Assembly: GCF_051668705.1 (NCBI RefSeq)
Contig: NZ_CP196351.1
Span: forward strand, 186,001 to 250,000
Direction of reading: 5' to 3'
Length of the DNA: 64,000 nucleotides
Source of the DNA: Alterisphingorhabdus sp051668705
Lineage (GTDB): Bacteria > Pseudomonadota > Alphaproteobacteria > Sphingomonadales > Sphingomonadaceae
How positions within the stretch are numbered: the stretch's first letter is position 1; every line of letters begins with the position of its first letter. The position numbers were made by a program, and so were the translations under genes. Positions 15,920 through 24,757 of the stretch are shown piece after piece. The notes under the pieces are model-generated. The model did not search any database and was not told where the DNA came from. It was given only the letters and a program-made list of their open reading frames with translations.

Positions 15920-17233
15920 ATGTCTCCCTTTCCTTGGCTTGACCTTGTCATTATCGGGCTATTGATATTGCTCAACGGCGTTTTTGCTATGTCGGAGCTG
16001 GCCATTGTGTCGGCCCGCACGGCGCGTTTGGCGTCTATGGCCGAAGATGGCAATCGCGGTGCACGTGTGGCGATGAAACTGGCCACTGATCCGGGCCGCT
16101 TTTTGTCAACAGTACAGGTCGGCATTACGCTGATCGGTATTTTGGCGGGTGCCTATTCGGGCTCTAGCCTGGGCGGCCCAGTGGGTGAGCGGCTACAGGC
16201 TTTGGGGTTGGCAGCCGATATGTCCGCCAGTGTCGGTTTCGCGCTGGTTATCGGTGTGACCACCTATGCATCATTGGTTATCGGCGAATTGGTTCCCAAA
16301 CAGATCGCATTGCGCTCTGCTGAGCGGATTGCAGTGGCCATGGCTGTGCCTATGGATGCTTTGGCGCGTATTGCTTTGCCCGTTGTTTGGCTGTTGGACC
16401 GAACAAGCGCACTCATCTTCCGCCTTATGGGCTTGCGGCGGTCATCCGATGATGTGGTGACCGCAGAAGAATTGCAGATGGTCTTTGCAGAGGCCACTCG
16501 GTCCGGAGTTATTGAGGAACAAGAACGGGCGATTATCTCCGGTGTTGTGCGCTTGGGGGATCGCCCCGTCCGCGAAATTATGACACCGCGTACAGAAATT
16601 GATTCTGTTGATGTGAATGCGAGCAAAGACGAAATTCTGGCGCTGCTGGAGCGTTCACCGCATAGCCTGTTGCCGGTCACTGATGGCGGGGTTGATGATA
16701 TTATCGGCATCGTAAAGGTGCGCCAGCTATTGAAAGAGATGGTGTCAGGCAAGATACCTAATTTGCGCGGAATGATGCTGCCTGCGGCGACGGTCCCGGA
16801 CCAACGCGATGCCATGGATGCTCTGGGTGTGCTGCAAAGTGCTGATGTTGCCATGGTTATGGTTCGCGATGAATATGGCCATCTTGACGGGTTGCTGACT
16901 CCGGCTGACTTTCTGTCGGCACTGGCAGGCAATTTTGTGTCCGATCAGGACCATGACGAAGATTTGAGCATCATTGAACGCAACGATGGCAGCCTTTTGG
17001 TGCCGGGTGCCCTCGCTGCGGATGTTATGGCAGAGCGCACTGGCATCAAGTTTGATGATAATCGCGACTTCGCCACTGTTGCAGGGTATGCATTGGCAAT
17101 ATTGCGCAGACTGCCCAAAGAGGGTGAGCAATTTAGTGATCAGGGCTGGCAGTTTGAGATTATCGATATGGACAATCGCAAGATAGACAAATTGCTGGTC
17201 AGCAAATTACCGGAAGATAGCAAAAAGACTTGA
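15920..17233 (+). CDS. CNNM/CorC (hemolysin C-like) membrane protein
   Basis: A 437-residue inner-membrane protein: a DUF21/CNNM transmembrane domain of three to four helices (about residues 1-190, with MSELAIVSARTARL and FLSTVQVGITLIGILAGAYSG), a CBS-domain pair (about 205-335, with REIMTPRTEI), and a C-terminal CorC_HlyC domain with the typical TVAGYALAILRRLPKEGEQF. The family is linked to Mg/Co efflux; the old name hemolysin is historical. It converges on bamE with 26 bp between stops. The 149 bp before it, behind ubiH, shows no gene I can support. Confidence 0.9.
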   Translation: MSPFPWLDLVIIGLLILLNGVFAMSELAIVSARTARLASMAEDGNRGARVAMKLATDPGRFLSTVQVGITLIGILAGAYSGSSLGGPVGERLQALGLAADMSASVGFALVIGVTTYASLVIGELVPKQIALRSAERIAVAMAVPMDALARIALPVVWLLDRTSALIFRLMGLRRSSDDVVTAEELQMVFAEATRSGVIEEQERAIISGVVRLGDRPVREIMTPRTEIDSVDVNASKDEILALLERSPHSLLPVTDGGVDDIIGIVKVRQLLKEMVSGKIPNLRGMMLPAATVPDQRDAMDALGVLQSADVAMVMVRDEYGHLDGLLTPADFLSALAGNFVSDQDHDEDLSIIERNDGSLLVPGALAADVMAERTGIKFDDNRDFATVAGYALAILRRLPKEGEQFSDQGWQFEIIDMDNRKIDKLLVSKLPEDSKKT

Positions 17234-17259
17234 TCCTTCTCAGGCCAAAATTAAGGATA

Positions 17260-17754
17260 TTATCTGCCGGGCGCGCCAGCGCCGCCGCCTGTTCCGGGAG
17301 CACCGACTGTGCCGATATTTCCGAAGAGATCTTCAAAGAAGCCGCGCTCACGGCCCAATGTTGGTGTTTTATCGCCTTCAGGAGATAGGTTTACAGCCAG
17401 CTCCACACCCGTTTTGTTAACGCCAACAACATTGCCGCGATCATCAAATTCGATGCGCAATACGGTTTGTGCACTCGGCTTTGGGCGGGCAAATGCCAAT
17501 TGACGGGTATCACGTGCGACATAATACCACTGGTTTTTGTCAAACTGACCAACAAATGTTGGCCGGCCCAGCGTATCTTCTACAGAGCGTTTATTATCGA
17601 CGCCGGGCTGTATTGCGCTGACCAATATCTGATCTGCAATATAGCCCTGGTGGCCGCGAATTTGGGTGCAACCAGAAAGAACGACCGCGCAACCTGCTAA
17701 TAGGCATGCAGTTTTCAAAGTGCTGGAAAGTGATTTGGATGATCTGTGTTTCAT
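17260..17754 (-). CDS. bamE: Outer membrane protein assembly factor BamE
   Basis: A 164-residue lipoprotein of the BAM complex that inserts beta-barrel proteins. A signal peptide ends at the lipobox LSGC (VVLSGCTQIRGHQGY), followed by the SmpA/OmlA domain with PGVDNKRSVEDTLGRPTF, WYYVARDTR and VLRIEFDDRGNV. The C-terminus is longer than in E. coli and ends in a Gly/Pro/Ala-rich tail after FFEDLFGNIG, as is usual in alphaproteobacteria. The frame opens at a GTG (17763); the ATG at 17754 gives a compact lipoprotein signal peptide and is preferred. Confidence 0.93.
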   Translation of the reverse strand: MKHRSSKSLSSTLKTACLLAGCAVVLSGCTQIRGHQGYIADQILVSAIQPGVDNKRSVEDTLGRPTFVGQFDKNQWYYVARDTRQLAFARPKPSAQTVLRIEFDDRGNVVGVNKTGVELAVNLSPEGDKTPTLGRERGFFEDLFGNIGTVGAPGTGGGAGAPGR

Positions 17755-17954
17755 AATATCCACCGGCTCGGTTTATCCCTTAACTGCAATTTCGCTTTGG
17801 ACCCCTGAGTCCACAATCATCTGTTGCGCATCGCATCTGTCCACACAAATAGCAATATCCGATTCTACCGGCAAAGCTATGCAACCTTATATTGCTAAGC
17901 GCGTTATGGACTTTATTGTCACAAATGACACTTTAACGGGGAGTGAATTACTAG

Positions 17955-18506
17955 ATGCGGTCGATTTTTACTCCGCTCTCGCGATTGTTTCGCAAAGATG
18001 ACAGGCGTGATGCGGTTATGCCGCTATATAATGCCATTGTTGCTGAAGCGCGTAACCCTTATTGGTATGAAGCTGGCGGCCTTAAAGACACGATAAACGG
18101 CCGTTTCAACATGCTTATTACGCTGATAGTTCTGGTCCTGCTGAAGTTGGAATCCATTGATGGGCAGGATGAAGCCAGCGTGGCGATAACCGAATTATTT
18201 GTTGACGATATGGATGAACAGATGCGTCAACAAGGCATTGGCGATGTTGTGGTTGGCAAACGCATTGGCAAGATGGTCAGTGCATTGGGTGGCCGCCTTA
18301 CAGTGTTCCGCAAAACTTTTTTGCTATCAGGTGATGATCGCAATACGGCAATGGATGCACTGTTAAAGCGGAATCTTTACGAAGATGAAGACGTTAGCCA
18401 AGAGGCCTTGCGCAGCACGCGTAATGCTTTAATCGCACGTTATGAAGGGCTTCAAGCCCATTCAACGGACCGTATTTTTGCAGGTGATCTCTGGTCATCA
18501 TTATGA
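17955..18506 (+). CDS. Ubiquinol-cytochrome c chaperone (CBP3 family)
   Basis: A 183-residue member of the CBP3/UQCC1 family, which assists cytochrome b assembly in the bc1 complex. Recognisable segments are PLYNAIVAEARNPYWYEAGGL at the N-terminus, FNMLITLIVLVLLKLE, ITELFVDDMDEQMRQQGIGDVVVGKRIGKM and GGRLTVFRKT. The gene is followed at 32 bp by a DUF177 gene, a pair that recurs in alphaproteobacteria. A GGGGAG site lies about eleven bases upstream of the ATG. Confidence 0.92.
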   Translation: MRSIFTPLSRLFRKDDRRDAVMPLYNAIVAEARNPYWYEAGGLKDTINGRFNMLITLIVLVLLKLESIDGQDEASVAITELFVDDMDEQMRQQGIGDVVVGKRIGKMVSALGGRLTVFRKTFLLSGDDRNTAMDALLKRNLYEDEDVSQEALRSTRNALIARYEGLQAHSTDRIFAGDLWSSL

Positions 18507-18538
18507 CTGACAGATATTAGGGCTATAATATTAGTTTG

Positions 18539-19114
18539 ATGCATATGGATAATGCACCCTCCCACAATGATAAACAGCAAGCGGAATATTCCGTTGTTGT
18601 TGATATTCGCCAGTTGAGCGACGCTCCGGCCAAAATATCCGCCACTGCGCAAGAAAGAGCGGCATTGGCGAAACGTTTTGATATTATCGCTATTGAGGAG
18701 TTGTCGGCAACTATTGGCTATCGGCATGATGATGCGGCGGTAATAGCCACTGGCCGATTGTCAGCGGATATTGTGCAGCAATGCGTTGTTTCTCTGGAAC
18801 CATTTTCAACCAACATCACGCATGATTTCTCTATCGTCTTTCAACCCGCAGAAACCGTTTCAGATTTGCCGGAGCAAGAGACGGAAAGCGGGGATGACAG
18901 TTTTGAAATTGATAGTGATGATTGTGACGTGATGATCTATGCTGATGGTCGCTTCGACATAGGAGAGGCCGTTGCTCAAACTTTGGCGCTAGAGCTAGAC
19001 CCGTTTCCGCGGGGGCCCAATGCAGAAGATGTTGCAAAGGCACATGGCTTGGTCACCGAAGTGCCAAAGGACAACCCCTTTGCGATGTTGGAACAGCTTA
19101 AGCCAAAGGGCTAA
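18539..19114 (+). CDS. DUF177 (YceD-like) protein
   Basis: A 191-residue DUF177 protein. E. coli YceD and plant relatives are linked to 23S rRNA processing or accumulation. Visible are the N-terminal RQLSDAPAKISATAQERAALAKRF, the central CVVSLEPFSTNITHDFSIVFQP with the single conserved Cys, and the C-terminal GEAVAQTLALELDPFPRGP. An acidic insert (ETESGDDSFEIDSDD) lies between. Start is uncertain: TTG 18536, ATG 18539 or ATG 18545, none with a clear ribosome binding site, which fits coupling to the upstream chaperone gene. rpmF, the usual partner, is not next to it. Confidence 0.88.
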   Translation: MHMDNAPSHNDKQQAEYSVVVDIRQLSDAPAKISATAQERAALAKRFDIIAIEELSATIGYRHDDAAVIATGRLSADIVQQCVVSLEPFSTNITHDFSIVFQPAETVSDLPEQETESGDDSFEIDSDDCDVMIYADGRFDIGEAVAQTLALELDPFPRGPNAEDVAKAHGLVTEVPKDNPFAMLEQLKPKG

Positions 19115-19148
19115 TGTTTGTCACTATTTGCAAATGCGCATTAGCGGA

Positions 19149-19682
19149 TCAAAACGGGACTTCATCGTCTAGATCATCATAGCCGCCGCTTGGCCCTGAT
19201 CCGCCAGAACTGCCGTCCATTGGGCCGCTTCCGCCGCCGCCTTGGTTCCAGCCACCAGAACCACCGCTTGATCCTCCAGAGGTACCTCCGCCATAGCCAC
19301 CGCCCATGGAACCGCCACCGCCGCTACTATTTGCGCTATCAAGCATGGTCAGAGTGCCATTATAGCCCTGCAAAACCACCTCTGTGGTGTAGCGATCATT
19401 GCCTTGCTGATCCTGCCATTTGCGTGTGCGCAAACTGCCCTCAACATAGACCTTACTACCTTTTTTCAGGTAGCGCTCTGCAATATTGACCAGCCCTTCG
19501 GAGAAGATAGCAACTGAAACCCATTCCGTGCGCTCTTGCTTTTCGCCGGTATTGCGGTCCTTCCAACTTTCTGAACAAGCAAGCCGCAAATTGCATACAC
19601 GGCCACCACTTTGAAAGCTGCGCACTTCAGGGTCTGCACCCAAATTGCCGATGAGAATGACTTTATTGACCGAGCCTGCCAC
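19149..19682 (-). CDS. ssb: Single-stranded DNA-binding protein
   Basis: A 177-residue SSB. The N-terminal OB fold (about 1-110) begins with SVNKVILIGNLGADPEVR and includes WVSVAIFSEGLVNIAERYLKKGSKVYVEGSLRTRKW. A Gly/Ser-rich disordered linker (about 120-165) leads to the acidic tip DDLDDEVPF, which recruits repair and replication proteins. The gene converges on DUF177. Upstream on the same strand is feoB, 48 bp away. Confidence 0.96.
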   Translation of the reverse strand: MAGSVNKVILIGNLGADPEVRSFQSGGRVCNLRLACSESWKDRNTGEKQERTEWVSVAIFSEGLVNIAERYLKKGSKVYVEGSLRTRKWQDQQGNDRYTTEVVLQGYNGTLTMLDSANSSGGGGSMGGGYGGGTSGGSSGGSGGWNQGGGGSGPMDGSSGGSGPSGGYDDLDDEVPF

Positions 19683-19730
19683 GAATCGCGCTCCCTTATT
19701 GAAAACCAGTTATGCTATTTTCTAACCCGA

Positions 19731-21596
19731 TTAGAGGCCAAATGCACGGGCGGTCCAATAGGTTATCCCCGCAGCAATCCATGCTAGTGCGAAGAGATAG
19801 ACGGTCATAAAGATCGGCCAGCGCCAGCTATTGGTTTCGCGCCGCGTCACCGCGATGGTGGAGATGCATTGGGGCGCAAAGACAAACCAGGCAAGAAAGG
19901 CCAAGGCCGTGGGTAATGACCAGCGCCCGGCCAAAGTGCCGCCTAGCTCTTGCGCCTGTACATCCTCATCTTCGGCATCAATGGCATAGGTGGTAGCGAG
20001 AGCAGATACCGCAACTTCACGGGCGGCCATTGCGGGAATGATGGCCAGCGCGATATCGCGGCTAAAGCCTATTGGTGCTACAACCGGTTCAATCGCTGCG
20101 GCAATGCGCCCTGCTGCGCTATAATCGGATTGTGTTCCTGCAACATCATCAGGCTTTTGCGGGAAGGTTAGCAATAACCACAAAGCAATGGTCGCGACAA
20201 AGATGATGGTTCCAGCGCGGCGCAGGAAGATCCATGCCCGTTGCCACAGACCCAGCAATATATCGCGTGGACGCGGCCATTGATATTTGGGCATTTCCAT
20301 CAGAAATCCAGCGGCATCGCCTTTGGTTACTGATCTGCGCAGCACCCATGCGACCAGCATCGCCCCAGCAATACCAAACAGATAAAGGCCGAACAGCACA
20401 ACGCCTTGCAAGCCCACAAATGGGGCCAATTCGGTATTGGGAATGAAAGCGCCGATAATGACAGTATAAACCGGCAAACGCGCCGAGCAGGTGATAATCG
20501 GCGCAACCAATATGGTGGTTAGCCTGTCCTTGGCATCGGAAATGCTGCGCGTGGCCATAATCCCGGGAATGGCACAAGCGAAAGAGGAGAGGAGCGGGAT
20601 AAATGATCTGCCGGACAGGCCAACGCTTGCCATCAACCGGTCCATGATAAACGCCGCGCGCGCCATATAGCCGCTGGCTTCCAGCAACAATATGAACAGG
20701 AATAATATGATGATTTGCGGCAGGAAGACGATTACCGAGCCAATACCAGCAATCACTCCTTCGGTGAGCATATCGCGAAAAAAGCCTTCGGGCAGAACCG
20801 CTTTGGCGCCATCGCCCAAAGCACCAATGCCAGCCTCAATACCGTCCATAAAGGGGGTCGCCCAACTGAACACCGCTTGGAAGATTATGAATAACAGGCC
20901 GAGCAATATGAGCGGGCCGGAGAAACTGTTCAGCAATATGCGATCAGCCTGTTTGGACAAACGGCGGCCCGCTGTCTCACCGATGATGACGTCGCGGGTT
21001 ATGGCGCGTGCTGCTTTACGGCGTGCTGCTATGCTGTCACCCATTAGCTGCGTGGGCAAGGGTGTTTTGGTCGGATCCGCATTGGCCAAAGTCGCATTAG
21101 CGGCGTCGATTAAGGCATCCAGCCCGCGTTTGCGCACAGCAACCGTTTCGATCACCGGCACGTTCAGTGCATTGCTAAGCGCTGCCGGGTCCAATGTTAG
21201 TCCATCACGCTGGGCTAGATCGATCATATTCAGTGCGATCACCGTCGGCCGGCCAAGCGCCAAAACCTCAAGGGCAAAGGCGAGATGCTGCTCTAAATTG
21301 GCGGCATCAAGCACCAGCAAAAGCAGATCGGGGCGATTTTCGCCTTCTTGTTCGCCCATGATGACACTGCGGGTTACCGCTTCGTCTGGGCTTGTCGGGT
21401 CGAGGCTGTAACTGCCTGGCAGGTCAATAATCTCGCACAATGCGCCATCTGCCAGTGTCAGGCGACCAGCTTTGCGTTCAACTGTTACGCCGGGATAGTT
21501 GGCAATTTTCTGCCGTGCGCCGGTTAATGCATTGAACAATGCGCTTTTGCCAGCATTGGGGTTACCAACCAGCGCGATGAGTGGCTGCTTAGTCAT
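19731..21596 (-). CDS. feoB: Ferrous iron transporter FeoB
   Basis: A 621-residue inner-membrane Fe(II) transporter with an N-terminal G-protein domain. G1 is GNPNAGKS (11-18), G3 is DLPGSYSL and G4 is NMID; the membrane part contains the Gate motifs with LLSSFACAIPGIMATR and CSARLPVYTVI. The frame is open further upstream, but the ATG at 21596 begins right before the G domain and overlaps the feoA stop as ATGA, so feoA and feoB are translationally coupled. No feoC is seen. A Fur-like promoter lies before feoA. Confidence 0.95.
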   Translation of the reverse strand: MTKQPLIALVGNPNAGKSALFNALTGARQKIANYPGVTVERKAGRLTLADGALCEIIDLPGSYSLDPTSPDEAVTRSVIMGEQEGENRPDLLLLVLDAANLEQHLAFALEVLALGRPTVIALNMIDLAQRDGLTLDPAALSNALNVPVIETVAVRKRGLDALIDAANATLANADPTKTPLPTQLMGDSIAARRKAARAITRDVIIGETAGRRLSKQADRILLNSFSGPLILLGLLFIIFQAVFSWATPFMDGIEAGIGALGDGAKAVLPEGFFRDMLTEGVIAGIGSVIVFLPQIIILFLFILLLEASGYMARAAFIMDRLMASVGLSGRSFIPLLSSFACAIPGIMATRSISDAKDRLTTILVAPIITCSARLPVYTVIIGAFIPNTELAPFVGLQGVVLFGLYLFGIAGAMLVAWVLRRSVTKGDAAGFLMEMPKYQWPRPRDILLGLWQRAWIFLRRAGTIIFVATIALWLLLTFPQKPDDVAGTQSDYSAAGRIAAAIEPVVAPIGFSRDIALAIIPAMAAREVAVSALATTYAIDAEDEDVQAQELGGTLAGRWSLPTALAFLAWFVFAPQCISTIAVTRRETNSWRWPIFMTVYLFALAWIAAGITYWTARAFGL

Positions 21597-21862
21597 GGCG
21601 TTTCGTCCGATGCGGTTGTAGGCGCTAGCGGTTCGACTGTGATTGCCAGTGCATGTTTGCGGCGAATGGCAACGGTGACTCGGCCAATTTCCAAAGCAAT
21701 GGGGTCGCGTCCGAAAAATACGCCGCGTTGACGTATGGTAACTTCCTCTCCAACATCTATTCCCAATGCACGCAGGCGGCGTCCCTCGGCTTCTGGGAAA
21801 CACGACCAGTCGACATTGGCGATACGCACGGGTTGATGGTTGGTGAGTTTATCAAGAATCAT
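21593..21862 (-). CDS. feoA: Ferrous iron transport protein FeoA
   Basis: An 89-residue SH3-like protein that works with FeoB. The typical features are EAEGRRLRALGIDVGEEVTIRQRGVFFGRDP followed by IEIGRVTVAIRRKHA-like strands (here ALEIGRVTVAIRRKHALAITVE). The frame is open to a TTG at 21886; the ATG at 21862 gives the usual short N-terminus. Neither start has a good ribosome binding site. The C-terminal tail (PTTASDETP) overlaps the start of feoB. Confidence 0.9.
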   Translation of the reverse strand: MILDKLTNHQPVRIANVDWSCFPEAEGRRLRALGIDVGEEVTIRQRGVFFGRDPIALEIGRVTVAIRRKHALAITVEPLAPTTASDETP

Positions 21863-21925
21863 GGGGTTGGTTTGCACCAGTCGCAAATCTGTCGAGCATG
21901 CGGGATGCCACTCGTTATAGTGACA

Positions 21926-21964
21926 TATTTAGGAGCAGGTGTCTGTTAATGCAAACGATTATCA
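21926..21964 (-). promoter_or_regulatory. feoAB promoter with a Fur-box-like operator
   Basis: On the minus strand TTGCAT (21949-21954) and TAAATA (21926-21931) are 17 bp apart. The -35 element is overlapped by TGATAATCGTTTGCA (21950-21964), whose left half TGATAAT is a perfect Fur half-site and whose right half matches four of seven positions. Overlap with -35 is the expected place for repression by iron-loaded Fur. Confidence 0.5.
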
Positions 21965-21985
21965 ATTCAAATGTGCGTGATAACT

Positions 21986-22666
21986 TTATTTCTTGCCAGG
22001 ATAACGCAGCCGCCCAAGGAAACTGGCCAGATCAAATGATTCCCGGTCGGTATTCAACCATTTGGCTTTGACCTTTTCGAATTGCATAACGTTCTCAATC
22101 CGCCGTTCCAGAAACGCACGGGTTTCGGCATGGTCTTCACTATCATCATCAAGAAAGTGCATCAGGGTCGATGAATAGACGCCGGTTAAAATGGTTCTTT
22201 TGGTATAATGATTATAGTCTGTGGCTGTATCACCCGCCATGCGCCAGATCAGGTCAGCAGTACGCCATGAAATTTTACCGGCCCGCTTGAGATTAACCGG
22301 CAAGGCCAGAATAGCTATAGCACGGCGCAAGGCTTCTTTTTCTTGCTTTACTGATGTGAAACGATACCAGACAAGTTCTGTAATCTTGCTGCGGATTTTC
22401 ATCGTGCTCAGCTTGTCTTCGCTGAAATCGCGCTGCATTTTTGCGTCTATGTGCAGGATCCATTGGTCGACCATATCAATAGCACCATCAGGAAAAGCCA
22501 AGCGAGCAATCGCTGGGTCTATGCCCTGTCCATTGGCAGCGTTGGTCAGAGCCTCATCGCTCCATCCATCAAAGGCCGCTTCATGCGCAATAAAGGGCGG
22601 CAACCATGTGCGCACCTCATCAACGGTGTAATCTTCGGGAAGGCTTTCCATCAATATATCAGTCAT
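21986..22666 (-). CDS. COQ9 family protein
   Basis: A 226-residue COQ9 homologue, a lipid-binding TetR-fold protein that helps COQ7-type hydroxylation in ubiquinone synthesis. Signature parts are ALTNAANGQGIDPAIARLAFPDGAIDMVDQWI, the WYRFTSVKQEKEALRRAIAILALP helix, the TADLIWRMAGDTATDYNHYTKRTILTGVYSSTLMHFLDD region and the C-terminal amphipathic helix ending in LGRLRYPGKK. An SD (GGAG, eight bases upstream) supports the start. It diverges from the old yellow enzyme gene and lies downstream of the feoA promoter region in the opposite sense of operon use. Confidence 0.93.
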   Translation of the reverse strand: MTDILMESLPEDYTVDEVRTWLPPFIAHEAAFDGWSDEALTNAANGQGIDPAIARLAFPDGAIDMVDQWILHIDAKMQRDFSEDKLSTMKIRSKITELVWYRFTSVKQEKEALRRAIAILALPVNLKRAGKISWRTADLIWRMAGDTATDYNHYTKRTILTGVYSSTLMHFLDDDSEDHAETRAFLERRIENVMQFEKVKAKWLNTDRESFDLASFLGRLRYPGKK

Positions 22667-22809
22667 TTTCTGCGCTCCGGCTTCCTTGCTCTTCTAATGT
22701 AGGGATGAAAGGTGATCTTCTCAATGCAGCAAAAATCATATTGCTGCTGTGCCTTGCTCTTTGGCGTTCCGGTGCTTAGCTGGTGCAAATCTTATTAGGA
22801 AACTGCATT

Positions 22810-23934
22810 ATGCCATCTTTGTTTGAACCTTTAACGCTTGGTGCAATCACTGCACCAAACCGCGCTTTAATGTCCCCTTTGACACGGTGCCGTGCTACCA
22901 AAGCGCATGTACCCGTGCCGATGATGGGGGAATATTATAGCCAGCGCGCCGGTGCCGGATTGATTATTTCCGAAGCCACAGGCATTAGTCAGGAAGGGCT
23001 AGGCACGCCTTTTGCGCCAGGCATCTGGAATGATGAACAACTGGAAGCCTGGAAGCCGATAGTTGAACAAGTGCATGAAGCAGGCGGCCAGATTATCTGC
23101 CAGCTTTGGCATATGGGGCGGCTGGTCCATTCTGACTTTAATGTTGGGGCGCCTCCCATTTCTGCATCGGCGACGACAGGGCCGGGTGGCACACGTACCT
23201 ATAAGGGTAAAAAGCAATATGAGCAGGCCCGTGCATTGCCATTGGAAGAAATTCCCCGCTTGCTGGCCGATTATGAAATGGCCGCGGCCAATGCGAAAAA
23301 AGCGGGTTTTGATGGAGTGCAATTGCACGCGGCCAATGGGTATTTGATCGATCAGTTTATCCGATCGAACAGCAATTTTCGCGAAGATGAATATGGCGGA
23401 CCAATCGAAAACCGTATTCGTTTGCTGGGTGAAGTAACACAGCGGCTGGTCGATGTCTGGGGTGCAGACCGTGTTTCGGTGCGCATGTCGCCAAATGGCG
23501 ATTCACAAGGCGCAGATGACGCAACGCCGGTGGAGACATTCACGGCCGCTGCCAAATTGCTCAATGATATCGGTATTGCTTTTCTGGAACTGCGCGAGCC
23601 GCCGCCACATGGCACTTACGGCAATACTGATATTCCGGCAGTCAGCCCTGATATTCGCAAGGTGTTTGACGCGCCTTTGGTGCTCAACAGTGATTATGAC
23701 AAAGAGCGGGCACAGGCTGCATTGGATGCAGGGGTTTGCGATGCCATCGCATTTGGCCGGACCTTCATCACCAATCCTGATCTGGTGAAGCGTATGCGCC
23801 AAAATGCACCGCTGAACCCCGCATTGGGCGGCAAAACGCCATGGGACTTTACCCCGACCTGGTATAGCCAGGGGCCAGAGGGGTATATTGATTATCCCAG
23901 CCTTGACGATGAAAAGACCAGCCTCGCATCATGA
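22810..23934 (+). CDS. Old yellow enzyme family alkene reductase (NemA-like)
   Basis: A 374-residue FMN-dependent ene-reductase. Seen: FEPLTLGAITAPNRALMSPLTRCRA at the N-terminus, EATGISQEGLG, QLWHMGRLVH, the substrate-binding HAANGYLIDQFIRSNSNFREDEYGG with the conserved His/Asn region, and the FMN phosphate loop DAIAFGRTFITNPDL. These fit the NemA/OPR subgroup that reduces alpha,beta-unsaturated carbonyls and nitro-esters. The frame is open from a GTG at 22783, but the ATG at 22810 has AGGA upstream and starts at the conserved N-terminus. The stop overlaps the next gene's ATG (ATGA). Confidence 0.93.
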   Translation: MPSLFEPLTLGAITAPNRALMSPLTRCRATKAHVPVPMMGEYYSQRAGAGLIISEATGISQEGLGTPFAPGIWNDEQLEAWKPIVEQVHEAGGQIICQLWHMGRLVHSDFNVGAPPISASATTGPGGTRTYKGKKQYEQARALPLEEIPRLLADYEMAAANAKKAGFDGVQLHAANGYLIDQFIRSNSNFREDEYGGPIENRIRLLGEVTQRLVDVWGADRVSVRMSPNGDSQGADDATPVETFTAAAKLLNDIGIAFLELREPPPHGTYGNTDIPAVSPDIRKVFDAPLVLNSDYDKERAQAALDAGVCDAIAFGRTFITNPDLVKRMRQNAPLNPALGGKTPWDFTPTWYSQGPEGYIDYPSLDDEKTSLAS

Positions 23935-24728
23935 TCGCCAGTGACCAGCCTTTACTGATAAGCGCTTTGCTTGTCGCTATGGTGCTGGTCCTACTACTGA
24001 GCGAATGGGCGTTTCGGCGGCGTGCCTTGCGTGATGACCGCACGGCCCGATGGCGCAGCCATATCGGATTCGTGCTGGTCAATATGCCGGTGGAGCGCCT
24101 TACTCAGGCAGCAATGGCGGTCGCACTTTATGGCGGGGTCAGCGCATTGGGCGTGGGAGATTTTGGCCTGATACCTATGCTCGGGCTACCTATTTGGGCT
24201 GCTTATCTGCTCGCCATAATGTTGCTCGACTTTGCGGTCTGGGCGCAGCATCTGGCAACGCATCATATCCCTTTATTATGGCGGCTACACCGCGTTCATC
24301 ATGCCGACCGCGACATTGATATGACCACGGCGCTGCGTTTTCATCCACTCGAAATCGGGCTTTCGATGGCCTATAAGATGATGATTGCCTTTTTGCTGGG
24401 CGTTCCTCTCGGCGCGCTTATTATATTTGAGCTGCTGCTCTCACTTTTCCCCTTGTTCAACCATGCCAATATCCGCCTGCCAATATGGCTGGACCGTGTT
24501 TTGCGCTTGATTGTGGTGACGCCGGATATGCACCGCGTTCACCATAGTGCGATAGAGCGCGAGACAAACAGCAATTTCGGTTTCTGCTTCGTATTTTGGG
24601 ACCGGCTATTTGGTACATATATCGCGCAGCCGTGTGACGGCCATGATGATATGACCATTGGTCTGTCCGAATGGCAGGATGACAAGCCCCGACGGTTTGG
24701 CTGGTCAATGTGGTTGCCGTTTAAATAG
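23931..24728 (+). CDS. Sterol desaturase/fatty acid hydroxylase family protein
   Basis: A 265-residue di-iron membrane enzyme of the fatty acid hydroxylase superfamily. The His-rich motifs are HLATHH (about 103-108), LHRVHHAD and MHRVHHSAIE, with hydrophobic segments before and between. The family hydroxylates or desaturates lipids; bacterial members vary and the substrate cannot be told here. It is translationally coupled to the upstream ene-reductase (4-bp overlap) and converges on the amidohydrolase gene, with 29 bp between stops. A second, different member of the family is at 56.7 kb. Confidence 0.9.
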   Translation: MIASDQPLLISALLVAMVLVLLLSEWAFRRRALRDDRTARWRSHIGFVLVNMPVERLTQAAMAVALYGGVSALGVGDFGLIPMLGLPIWAAYLLAIMLLDFAVWAQHLATHHIPLLWRLHRVHHADRDIDMTTALRFHPLEIGLSMAYKMMIAFLLGVPLGALIIFELLLSLFPLFNHANIRLPIWLDRVLRLIVVTPDMHRVHHSAIERETNSNFGFCFVFWDRLFGTYIAQPCDGHDDMTIGLSEWQDDKPRRFGWSMWLPFK

Positions 24729-24757
24729 TTCTGAGGTGCATGAATACTACGCCGAAT

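Noticed and set aside
15580..16125. 181-codon minus-strand ORF across the ubiH-CNNM gap
   Set aside because: It overlaps the ends of both flanking genes, and only about 150 bp of it is free; no ribosome binding site or known motif.
20692..21411. 239-codon plus-strand ORF in feoB
   Set aside because: Antisense shadow of feoB with Ser/Ala/Arg bias.
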